Positions 16,914 through 24,150 of a stretch of 64,000 nucleotides of DNA are shown in pieces (position 1 is the first letter of the stretch; the number at the start of each line of letters is the position of its first letter). The translations under genes and the position numbers were made by a program. This stretch comes from Aeromicrobium sp. Root344 (GTDB lineage: Bacteria > Actinomycetota > Actinomycetes > Propionibacteriales > Nocardioidaceae). Under the pieces are notes generated by a model. The model was not told where the DNA came from, made no database searches, and saw nothing but the letters and a program-made list of their open reading frames with translations. The stretch lies in NCBI RefSeq assembly GCF_001425755.1, contig NZ_LMDH01000001.1, forward strand, positions 2,159,479-2,223,478, read 5' to 3'.

Positions 16914-18520
16914 CGGTCGTCTGGCTCCGCGGCACGGTCACGGGCCGGCCAGATGCCGTGGCGGCCGGGGGCGAGGACGCCGTTCGGGTCGACCGCGTCC
17001 TTGAGGCGTTCGACGAACCTGCGGTAGGCGTGGTCGTTGAATGACGCGAAGGACGCGGCGAGGTCCATGAGGGCGAGGTGGGGACGGGCATCGAGATAGC
17101 CCATCTCGCCCAGCGCGGTCACCATCCTCCGACCGGTTTCCACCGCTGCCCGGACGCTGGCCGGATCGGTGCGGTCGTACCGGATTCCGGCGATGGGGAC
17201 GGCCGACCGCTCGCCGGTGACCATGATGCCCGCACCGAAGTTCAGTCCGGCGACGGCGTACTGACGGCGGAGCTCTTCGACCACGGCGCGCACGGCGGAG
17301 CCAAGTAGGGGGACGACGGGGGAGACGTCGAGGTGGGCCACATGAGCAGGCATCGACTCGATGGCCTTCATCGTCGGGATGCCGGCGGTGATCAGCTCGG
17401 CTGAACGGGTGAAGTCATCCCACTCATCGCGAGCGTAGACACGAACCGGGTGCACCCGGCCGCTGGGGATGTCGTCCCAGGCGGCCTGGATGCGTCGCAA
17501 CCGGAGGTCCACCAGCTCGCGATCGCCCCAGACGGCGGCGCGAACAGCCCAGGAGCCGATCCCCCTCTCGGAGCCGATTCGCTGGAGCTCCTCGTCGGTG
17601 AACGGCGTGGGGCGGGCGGGCACAGGGTCGTCCAGCACCATGTGCGCGGCGCGCAGGGTCGAGTACATCGCGACGATCCCCTCGAGGTGTCCGGCGAGCC
17701 GCAGCTCCCGGATCGTGTCGATCGCCTGCTCGAGATCGGCGTCGTCGTCGACCACGAGCACGAGAGGTGCGTAGGCGTCTGGACGTCGTTGGAGCCACAC
17801 GCCCATGCGTACGACGATGCCGAGGTTGGACTGCACGAACAGCTCGTCCAGCGACGGTCCTAGGCTGCGTCGGTAGACGTGCCCTGAGGCACTGTCAGGA
17901 AGTGCGCCTTGGCCGGTGCGCAGCAGGTCGCCGTCGGGAAGCACCACCTCGAAGCCGGCATGCAGTCGGTAGTCGGCGCCATAGCGCTGGTAGGTGTGAC
18001 CCGAGTCCATCGTGTTGCCGATGACCGAGCCCCAGGACAGGTCGGGGACCGGCGTCATCAGGTCGAGCCCGCGCTCGGCGATGGCGTCGTGAAGATCCTG
18101 CCAGGTCACTCCCGGCTCGACGACCGCGTACGCGAGATCCTCGTTGATCTCGATCACGCGGTCGAGTCGCTGGAAGCCGAGCTGGATCGCGCCACGGCGA
18201 CTGGGGGAGGCGCCACCGTGACCAAGGTTGCGCCCTTGGCTGTGCGGGGAGACCGGGACGCCCCAGCGATTCGCGATGCGCATGACCTCCTGTACCTGAG
18301 CCACGGACCCCGGCTGCACGACAGCCGACGCGGCGAACGTGTCGTCGCCGGGGATCCAGTACGGGTCCTTGAACTCGTCGACGGCCTCGCGTTCGGTGCG
18401 AACCCATTCCGCTCCGACGACGGACACCAGCTCCGCCACCATCCCGGGCTCGAGCGTGGTGTCACCCGCTGAGCCGGGCGCGGAAGTCTCCAGCCGGTCG
18501 CCCTCGTGAGCCAGGCTCAT
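16910..18520 (-). CDS. Vanillyl-alcohol-oxidase/eugenol-oxidase family flavoprotein
   Basis: 536 residues, close to bacterial eugenol oxidase. An FAD-binding PP domain begins near residue 75 (QPGSVAQVQEVMRIANRWG) with the phosphate loop SPHSQGRNLGHGGASP; the C-terminal cap is of the 4-cresol dehydrogenase/VAO kind, ending FVERLKDAVDPNGVLAPGRHG. Known family reaction: oxidation of para-substituted phenols such as eugenol, 4-alkylguaiacols or vanillyl alcohol to alcohols or aldehydes with release of hydrogen peroxide. ATG at 18520 with an upstream GGGGGCGAAC is preferred over an extension to 18610. It shares a 321-base divergent control region with the LigJ-like operon and is coupled to the flavin hydroxylase. 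The covalent FAD residue cannot be assigned by eye. Confidence 0.85.
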   Translation of the reverse strand: MSLAHEGDRLETSAPGSAGDTTLEPGMVAELVSVVGAEWVRTEREAVDEFKDPYWIPGDDTFAASAVVQPGSVAQVQEVMRIANRWGVPVSPHSQGRNLGHGGASPSRRGAIQLGFQRLDRVIEINEDLAYAVVEPGVTWQDLHDAIAERGLDLMTPVPDLSWGSVIGNTMDSGHTYQRYGADYRLHAGFEVVLPDGDLLRTGQGALPDSASGHVYRRSLGPSLDELFVQSNLGIVVRMGVWLQRRPDAYAPLVLVVDDDADLEQAIDTIRELRLAGHLEGIVAMYSTLRAAHMVLDDPVPARPTPFTDEELQRIGSERGIGSWAVRAAVWGDRELVDLRLRRIQAAWDDIPSGRVHPVRVYARDEWDDFTRSAELITAGIPTMKAIESMPAHVAHLDVSPVVPLLGSAVRAVVEELRRQYAVAGLNFGAGIMVTGERSAVPIAGIRYDRTDPASVRAAVETGRRMVTALGEMGYLDARPHLALMDLAASFASFNDHAYRRFVERLKDAVDPNGVLAPGRHGIWPARDRAAEPDDR

Positions 18521-18581
18521 GTTCGCCCCCTTCTGTCCCGCGCCCGCTCTGGACGCTAGGGACTCAGTCATGGTGCCGCTT

Positions 18582-18615
18582 CGGCGATGTTGGGGAAAAG
18601 CGGAGAACATCGCCG
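18582..18615. promoter_or_regulatory. Perfect 10-14-10 inverted repeat
   Basis: CGGCGATGTT (18582-18591) and AACATCGCCG (18606-18615) are exact reverse complements around a 14-base spacer. The spacer contains most of the first copy of the 14-mer repeated at 18687. Likely the main operator, 62-95 bases upstream of the VAO-type start. Confidence 0.55.
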
Positions 18616-18700
18616 TTCCAACTCGGCTTTGTCGAAGTGTCGCGGGCCATCAGGTTCTTCGCCAAAACCGAATTGCAGAGGAGTTTTTCTCCGCTTTTCC
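18594..18700. repeat. Two 14-base copies in inverted orientation, 93 bases apart
   Basis: GGAAAAGCGGAGAA (18594-18607) and its exact reverse complement TTCTCCGCTTTTCC (18687-18700). Copies 93 bases apart (about nine helical turns) suit a protein that binds two sites and loops DNA, serving each of the two promoters. Confidence 0.55.
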
Positions 18701-18841
18701 AATCGTTGAGGCGCTGCGACGCTGTGACGACCGCCGCACCTGATCGACACCTGATCGGGACGGACGGGCGCCGAGCTCACGAGCGATGAGCTCGATCAGG
18801 CGTCCAAACATCAACGACGCCACCGGAGGTAGGACTCGCAC

Positions 18842-19885
18842 ATGATCATCGACTGCCACGGGCACTTCACGAGCGAGCCGGCCGCGTTCCGGGATCACCG
18901 CGACGCCCAGGTGGCGTACGCCGAGGGGTGTGCGTCGAAGCCCGAGCCGTATCAGGGCGTCCCGGATGACGAGCTCCGGACGATCGTGGAGGCCAACCAG
19001 CTGCGCCTCCAGCGCGAACGGGGCACCGACGTGACGATTCTGTCGCCGCGGGCCTCCGGCATGGGTCACCACGTGCCCGGCGAGGCCGCAGCCATCGCCT
19101 GGGCGCAGTTGTCGAACGACACCGTGGGTCGCATCGCCGATCTCTTCCCCGATCATTTCGTCGCTGCGTGCCAGCTCCCGCAGACCGTGGACGGTGGGCT
19201 TGACGCCGCCGTCGCCGAGGTGGAGCGCTGTGTCGAGGCCGGATTCGTGGCATGCAATGTCAATCCCGACCCTTCGGGTGGTGCGTGGACCGCTCCGCCC
19301 CTGCCGGATCCGTGGTGGGACCCGCTGTGGAACGCTCTCGAACGGCTCGACGTACCGGCAATGATCCACGCCTCGGCGTCGACCCGTCCCGCGGTGCACA
19401 CGACCGGTGCCCACTACCTCGCCGCCGACACCGCCGTCTTCATGCAGTTGATCGGCAGCGATCTCTTCCAGCGTCATCCGGGTCTGCGGCTCGTCATCCC
19501 GCACGGCGGCGGAGCCGTGCCCTACCACTGGGGGCGGTACCGCGGGATCGCACACAAGAACGACGTCCTGGACGGCTTCGAGCGGTTGCGGGACAACGTC
19601 TTCTTCGACTCGTGCGTCTATCACCAGGCCGGCATCGACCTGCTGCTTCGGGTGATCGGGCCCGGCAACGTCCTGTTCGGATCGGAGCTGCTGGGTGCAG
19701 TGGCGGGCGAGGACCCGGAGACCGGTGGCGCGTTCGACGACACCCGGCGCTACCTCGAGGCCGCCGGGCTGGACGAGCCCGACCTCCGCCGCGTCTTCGA
19801 GGGCAACGCGCGGCGCGTCTACCCGCGGCTGGACACGCGGCTGGTTGCCCGAGCGACGGCGCGCGCGGAAGGAGCACGAGTATGA
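18842..19885 (+). CDS. ligJ: 4-oxalomesaconate hydratase-like amidohydrolase
   Basis: 347 residues. Metal ligands start at once with DCHGHF (His6, His8); further hallmarks shared with Sphingobium LigJ are TVLSP-like ILSPRASGMGHHV, NPDPSGGAWTAPPLPDP, IHASAS...VHTTGAHYLAAD, VIPHGGGAVPYHWGRYRG, FFDSCVYHQAGIDLL and the C-terminal EGNARRVYPRLD. LigJ adds water to 4-oxalomesaconate giving CHA, the substrate of the LigK-like aldolase at 12637. RBS ggaggtagg precedes the ATG. The stop overlaps the next start (ATGA). No gallate or protocatechuate 4,5-dioxygenase is seen nearby, so the substrate must be made by an enzyme elsewhere or by an unrecognised gene here. Other ACMSD-superfamily decarboxylase roles are less likely. 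Confidence 0.82.
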   Translation: MIIDCHGHFTSEPAAFRDHRDAQVAYAEGCASKPEPYQGVPDDELRTIVEANQLRLQRERGTDVTILSPRASGMGHHVPGEAAAIAWAQLSNDTVGRIADLFPDHFVAACQLPQTVDGGLDAAVAEVERCVEAGFVACNVNPDPSGGAWTAPPLPDPWWDPLWNALERLDVPAMIHASASTRPAVHTTGAHYLAADTAVFMQLIGSDLFQRHPGLRLVIPHGGGAVPYHWGRYRGIAHKNDVLDGFERLRDNVFFDSCVYHQAGIDLLLRVIGPGNVLFGSELLGAVAGEDPETGGAFDDTRRYLEAAGLDEPDLRRVFEGNARRVYPRLDTRLVARATARAEGARV

Positions 19886-20793
19886 GTGCCACCACGACCA
19901 TTCGGCTCGCCGGCGCTGCCCAGGGCTTCAACTGGTTGCCCGTCTTCGTGGCTGAGGAGCGAGGCCTGTTCGCGCAGCACGGCCTGAGCATCGTGTTCCA
20001 CAAGGTCGGCTCCGTCGAGAAGGCGACCGCCGCGGTGCGCGACGGCGACGCGGACCTGGCCATCACTCCTCCGGAGGGCGCAGTCGCCGACCACCTGGCC
20101 GGTGGCAACCTGCGCATCATCGGCTCCAACGCCGAGCGTCTGCCGATGTCCATGGTGGCGCGCCCGGGCATCGCCGAGCTGGCAGAGCTGCGCGGCGCCA
20201 CGATCGGGACGTCGTCGCTGACCGAGGGGACATCGATCTATACGCGGCGGCTCCTCAGCCGCGCCGGCGTCGAGCCGGACGCCTACACGTTCTCGCTGGC
20301 AGGGATTCACACCGCGCGCTGGACCGCCCTGCAGAACGGCGAGATCGACGCTGCTCCCCAGCCGCTCCCTTGGAGTCTGCTCGCCCAACGTGAGGGTTAC
20401 GGCCTGCTCGGCGACATCTGGGAGGTCATCCCGGAGATCGTGTTCGCCGCATTGATCGGCAGGGCTGACTGGCTCGACGCCGATGAGGACGCTGCCGGGC
20501 GCTTGGTCCGCGCCTTGGCAGAGGCCCACGACATCGTCAACGACCCCGGTGCCGATGCCACGACCGTGCCGGTCTACCAACGCATCACGACGCCCGAAGA
20601 GCCCGAGCTCGCCGCCGAGGGGTTCACCATCACCCGCGACCTTGGCATGTGGTCCCGGGGGCTGCAGGTTTCCGAAACGGCTCTGACCACGTCGATCGAC
20701 CTGATGATCGAGGCCGAGCTTGTCCCCGAACAGAGCCGCGATGACGCCGTCGGCGTCGTCGACACCCGTTTCACCGACCAGATCACCGACTAG
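19882..20793 (+). CDS. Leaderless periplasmic-binding-fold protein (NMT1/THI5-SsuA-like)
   Basis: 303 residues starting MSATTTIRLAGAAQGFNWLP with no signal peptide, lipobox or membrane segment, so it should stay in the cytosol. The first lobe has FVAEERGLFAQHGLSIVFHK and DGDADLAITPPEGAVADHLA; the hinge is LRGATIGTSSLTEGTSIYTRR, all of the NMT1/THI5-like type II binding fold. There is no ABC permease or ATPase beside it. The start overlaps the ligJ-like stop (ATGA) and the second LigM-like gene follows after about 80 bases. Some enzymes share this fold (4,5-dihydroxyphthalate decarboxylase, THI5), so a catalytic role such as decarboxylation or tautomerisation of a pathway acid is a real option. 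Function unproven. Confidence 0.75.
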   Translation: MSATTTIRLAGAAQGFNWLPVFVAEERGLFAQHGLSIVFHKVGSVEKATAAVRDGDADLAITPPEGAVADHLAGGNLRIIGSNAERLPMSMVARPGIAELAELRGATIGTSSLTEGTSIYTRRLLSRAGVEPDAYTFSLAGIHTARWTALQNGEIDAAPQPLPWSLLAQREGYGLLGDIWEVIPEIVFAALIGRADWLDADEDAAGRLVRALAEAHDIVNDPGADATTVPVYQRITTPEEPELAAEGFTITRDLGMWSRGLQVSETALTTSIDLMIEAELVPEQSRDDAVGVVDTRFTDQITD

Positions 20794-20873
20794 TGGTTGG
20801 TCCGCCGGACGCGGACCCACCTCGACCACCCATCCGAACGAAATCACATCCCGCACAGCAGAAGGAACCGACC

Positions 20874-22265
20874 ATGGCCAAGAACCTCGAAGAGTCCATC
20901 GCAGCAGCCGGCAGCGCCCACACCCTCCTGTGGGAGTCGCAGTCACCGCCGATCGTCAGCACGCCGGTGACTCCTGAGTTCACCAACTGGCGCGACGAGC
21001 AGCTTGCCTGGCGCCGTACCTCTGTGCTGTTCGACCAGTCGCACCACCTGGCGGACCTCAACATCAAAGGCCCGGACGCCCTGAAGCTCATCCAGGACAC
21101 CGCGGTGAACAGCGTCGAGTACTTCCCGGTCGATGCGGCGAAGCAGTACGTTGCGGTCACCGAGGAGGGAAACCTGATCGGCGACAACATCCTCTTCCGC
21201 AACGAGGAGGACGAGTTCCAGGCCGTCGGCATCCCGCCGACCATCAACTGGCTGCAGTACCACGCGGAGACCGGCGGATACGACGTGGAGATCTGGCGGG
21301 ACAACCCGTCATACGCCCGAACCGGCGACCCGGTCGTCTACCGCTACGAGGTGCAGGGGCCGGGTGCCATCGACGTCATCCGGGACGTGCTCGGCGAGGA
21401 GCCGCCCACCGTCAAGTTCTTCCACGGCGCCCGCTTCACGATCGCGGGCAAGACCGTGCGCGCCCTTCGGCACGGGATGGCAGCCGAGCCCGGCTTCGAG
21501 TTCGTCGGACCCTGGGCGGACCGCGATGCGGTCGTGGGCGCGATCCTCGAGGCAGGAAGCAGGCACGGGCTCGTGCAGGTCGGCGGCCGCGCCTATCTGA
21601 CCAACTCGCTGGAGTCCGGCTGGCTGCCCCGGCCGCTGCCGGCCTTCTACGCCGGCGAGAGCAGCGCTGGCTTCCGGAGCTGGCTGGACGCCGACGAGAT
21701 CGACGCCACCGTCTCCCTCGGGGGCAGCTTCTACTCCCCGCAGGTCGAGGACTACTTCTTCTCGCCCTATGACGTGGGCTACGGCCGCATCGTGAAGTTC
21801 GACCACGACTTCATCGGTCGAGCCGCGCTCGAGCAGCAGGTCGCCGCCGGACGTTCCGAGCAGAACCGCAAGGTGACGCTCGTGTGGAACAGCGACGACG
21901 TCGAGAAGGCCTTCGGGTCGATGTTCCGCCCCGGCATCGGCGCCAAGTTCATCAACCAGCCGATCGCCCACTACGCGACCTACCACTACGACCGGGTCGA
22001 GTCCGAGACCGGAGCCTATCTGGGTCGCTCCTTGCACACCGGATACTCCGCGAACGAGCGCTCGATGCTGTCGGTCGCCGTCGTCGACGCCTCGGTCGCC
22101 GAGCCGGGCACCGAGGTCACCCTCGTGTGGGGCGAGCCGACTCCGTCGTCGAAGCCGGCTGTCGAGGAGCACGTCCAGGTGAAGATCCGCGCGACGGTCC
22201 AGCCGGCGCCGCTCGTGGCCAAGGCGCGCGGGGAGTACCGATCCAACACCACCGTCGCCGGCTGA
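20874..22265 (+). CDS. THF-dependent O-demethylase, LigM/DesA type (copy 2)
   Basis: 463 residues. Shares the layout of the protein at 5134-6510: [90 protein letters not shown] and RKVTLVWNSDDVEKAF, but differs over long stretches, so it is a paralogue rather than a recent duplicate. ATG at 20874 follows agaaggaacc; the longer open frame is not conserved. It transfers an aryl (or other) methyl group to THF. Next genes are MetF-like and PurU, which recycle the C1 unit. Substrate probably differs from copy 1 (for example 3-O-methylgallate versus vanillate or syringate; inference). Confidence 0.82.
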   Translation: MAKNLEESIAAAGSAHTLLWESQSPPIVSTPVTPEFTNWRDEQLAWRRTSVLFDQSHHLADLNIKGPDALKLIQDTAVNSVEYFPVDAAKQYVAVTEEGNLIGDNILFRNEEDEFQAVGIPPTINWLQYHAETGGYDVEIWRDNPSYARTGDPVVYRYEVQGPGAIDVIRDVLGEEPPTVKFFHGARFTIAGKTVRALRHGMAAEPGFEFVGPWADRDAVVGAILEAGSRHGLVQVGGRAYLTNSLESGWLPRPLPAFYAGESSAGFRSWLDADEIDATVSLGGSFYSPQVEDYFFSPYDVGYGRIVKFDHDFIGRAALEQQVAAGRSEQNRKVTLVWNSDDVEKAFGSMFRPGIGAKFINQPIAHYATYHYDRVESETGAYLGRSLHTGYSANERSMLSVAVVDASVAEPGTEVTLVWGEPTPSSKPAVEEHVQVKIRATVQPAPLVAKARGEYRSNTTVAG

Positions 22266-22328
22266 CGGCCTTCGTCCCTCGTCAACGCGCAGAGGCGTCG
22301 CCTCCCGCAACTGGAAAGGAATAGGAAC

Positions 22329-23219
22329 GTGTCACACATCCCATCCGCTGAACACGCCACCGCCGCCCTGCGCCTGATGGACGGCTTCTCCCTGGAGATG
22401 ACCGGCAAGGACCTCGCTGGGCTCGAGGAGGCGCGCGTCTCCGTTCCCCCGGGGACCCGGGTCAACGTGACCTTCCTCGGCAACGAGGATCTCGAGATGA
22501 GGGTTGCGGCCGCCGCCGCTGTCGCCCGTGCCGGGTTCGTCCCGGTCCCGCACATCTCCGCCCGCCGGCTTGTCTCGCAAGCCCAGCTGGAGGGGTTCCT
22601 CGATCGGCTGCAGGCGGTGGGGGCCACGGATCACGTGTTCGCCGTCGGTGGGGACCCGTCCATTCCCGAGGGTCCCTACCCCGACGCGTTGTCGGTCATC
22701 CGTTCCGGAGTGCTGCAGCGCCATGGAGTGCAGGAGGTGGCGATAGCCGGCTACCCCGAAGGCCATCCCGAGATCGCCGACGAGGTGCTGTGGGAGCACC
22801 TGGAGGCGAAGCACGCCGCGCTGACGGAGCAGGGTCTGGCGACCGTGCTGCTCACGCAGTTCGCCTTCGACACCGGCCCTGTCACGGCGTGGATCCGCGA
22901 GGTGCGCTCGCGAGGCATCGATGCCCAGATCCGGATCGGGACTCCTGGCCCAGCCGGCGTGAGGCGGCTGATCTCGTTCGCGCGCCGCTTCGGTATCGGC
23001 GCGAACGCCATGATCGTCAAGAAGTATGGGTTCTCCCTGACCAACCTCATGGGAACCGCAGGACCTGAGCGCTTCATCGGAGGTCTGTCGACCGAGCTGG
23101 ACGCCGAGCCGGCTGCGGGCGACGTCAAGCTGCACTTCTACACCTTCGGCGGCCTGCCGGCGACGTCGGAGTGGGCCCGGTCGTACGTCGCAGACATCCA
23201 GCGGCAGGAGACGGCATGA
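22329..23219 (+). CDS. Methylenetetrahydrofolate reductase-like protein
   Basis: 296 residues from a GTG start behind ggaaaggaatagg. It has the flavin TIM-barrel outline of MetF: SLEMTGKDLAG at the N-terminus, a VNVTFLGNEDLEMRVAAAAA strand, HVFAVGGDPSIPEGPYPDAL (the MetF GD loop), VAIAGYPEGHPEI and TVLLTQFAFDT with QIRIGTPGPAGVRRL. In LigM systems a metF gene beside ligM oxidises 5-methyl-THF to 5,10-methylene-THF; that fits better than methionine synthesis here. The protein is divergent from housekeeping MetF (S-E/T-active-site part altered), so electron acceptor and direction are open. Its stop overlaps the purU start. Confidence 0.82.
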   Translation: MSHIPSAEHATAALRLMDGFSLEMTGKDLAGLEEARVSVPPGTRVNVTFLGNEDLEMRVAAAAAVARAGFVPVPHISARRLVSQAQLEGFLDRLQAVGATDHVFAVGGDPSIPEGPYPDALSVIRSGVLQRHGVQEVAIAGYPEGHPEIADEVLWEHLEAKHAALTEQGLATVLLTQFAFDTGPVTAWIREVRSRGIDAQIRIGTPGPAGVRRLISFARRFGIGANAMIVKKYGFSLTNLMGTAGPERFIGGLSTELDAEPAAGDVKLHFYTFGGLPATSEWARSYVADIQRQETA

Positions 23220-24091
23220 CGCTGCACACGACCGAGATGCGCGATCACGCGTGCCTCATCGTCCACGGTCCTGACCAGCTCGGCCTCGTCGCCGCGATCT
23301 CGAGCGTGCTGACCGGCAACAAGGCGAACATCGTCTCGCTCGACCAGTACACCGACGATCCCGATGGGGGAGCGTTCTTCCAGCGCGTCGTCTTCCACCT
23401 GGACGGACTCACGGCCGTGATGCCGGACCTCGAAGCGGAGATGGACGAGACGCTCCGTCCGTACGGCATGACGTGGACGCTCACCGACCAGTCCGTACCG
23501 AAGCGCATGGCCATCCTGGCCTCGACCAGCGACCACTGCCTGCTCGACCTGCTGTGGCGGCACCGGCGAGGGGAGCTGCCGGTGACCATCCCCATGGTGA
23601 TCTCGAACCACACCAACACCGCCGAGGATGTCCGTTCCTTCGGCGTTCCCTTCCACCACGTTCCGTCGCAGGGGCCGGACAAGACCCAGGCCGAATCCGA
23701 GATCCTGCGACTGCTCACCGGCAACGTCGACTTCGTGGTCCTGGCGCGCTACATGCAGATCCTGTCCGAGGACTTCATCGACGCACTCGGCGTCCCCGTG
23801 ATCAACATTCACCACTCCTTCCTGCCTGCCTTCATCGGGGCCGGACCCTACAAGGCGGCCAAGGAACGTGGGGTGAAGCTCATCGGCGCCACCAGCCACT
23901 ACGTCACGGCCGAGCTCGACGAGGGACCGATCATCGAGCAGGACGTCGTGCGGGTGACGCACGTCGACACCGCAACCGACCTTCAGCGGCGAGGCGCCGA
24001 CGTCGAGCGAGCCGTCCTGTCCCGTGCGGTGACGTGGCATGCGCAGAACCGCGTCGTCCGGCACAGCAACCAGACAATCGTCTTCCAGTGA
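23216..24091 (+). CDS. purU: Formyltetrahydrofolate deformylase
   Basis: 291 residues. An N-terminal ACT domain (HACLIVHGPDQLGLVAAISS, NIVSLDQYTDDPDG, to about 85) is followed by a formyl-transferase-like hydrolase domain: KRMAILASTSDHCLLDLLWR, VINIHHSFLPAFIGAGPY with the catalytic His, and ATSHYVTAELDEGPII with the catalytic Asp. It hydrolyses 10-formyl-THF to formate and THF. Start ATG at 23216 overlaps the MetF-like stop (ATGA), so demethylation, reduction-level change and deformylation are translated from one message. Sphingomonads use a formate-THF ligase (LigH) at this step; the hydrolase makes the cycle irreversible without ATP gain. ACT domain suggests control by an amino acid or folate. 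Confidence 0.92.
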   Translation: MTLHTTEMRDHACLIVHGPDQLGLVAAISSVLTGNKANIVSLDQYTDDPDGGAFFQRVVFHLDGLTAVMPDLEAEMDETLRPYGMTWTLTDQSVPKRMAILASTSDHCLLDLLWRHRRGELPVTIPMVISNHTNTAEDVRSFGVPFHHVPSQGPDKTQAESEILRLLTGNVDFVVLARYMQILSEDFIDALGVPVINIHHSFLPAFIGAGPYKAAKERGVKLIGATSHYVTAELDEGPIIEQDVVRVTHVDTATDLQRRGADVERAVLSRAVTWHAQNRVVRHSNQTIVFQ

Positions 24092-24150
24092 TCCCACGCC
24101 GACCCTGCAGCGGCGCAGTGACACCGGAAGTGTCCCAGGGAGCATGAGCC

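Larger units (their letters stand above)
18521..18841. other. 321-base divergent control region between VAO-type and ligJ-like operons
   Basis: No gene is visible. The stretch is more A/T-rich than its surroundings near 18590-18710 and contains a long dyad (18582-18615) and a pair of identical 14-mers in opposite orientation (18594-18607 and 18687-18700), described separately. It must hold the promoters of both operons. Confidence 0.7.

Noticed and set aside
19882..20793. Plain ABC transporter solute-binding protein
   Set aside because: No signal peptide or lipobox and no permease/ATPase genes beside it, so a transport role is not supported although the fold fits.
23216..24091. Phosphoribosylglycinamide formyltransferase (PurN)
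   Set aside because: An N-terminal ACT domain and the NIHHSFLPAF/ATSHYVTAELDEGPI arrangement identify PurU.
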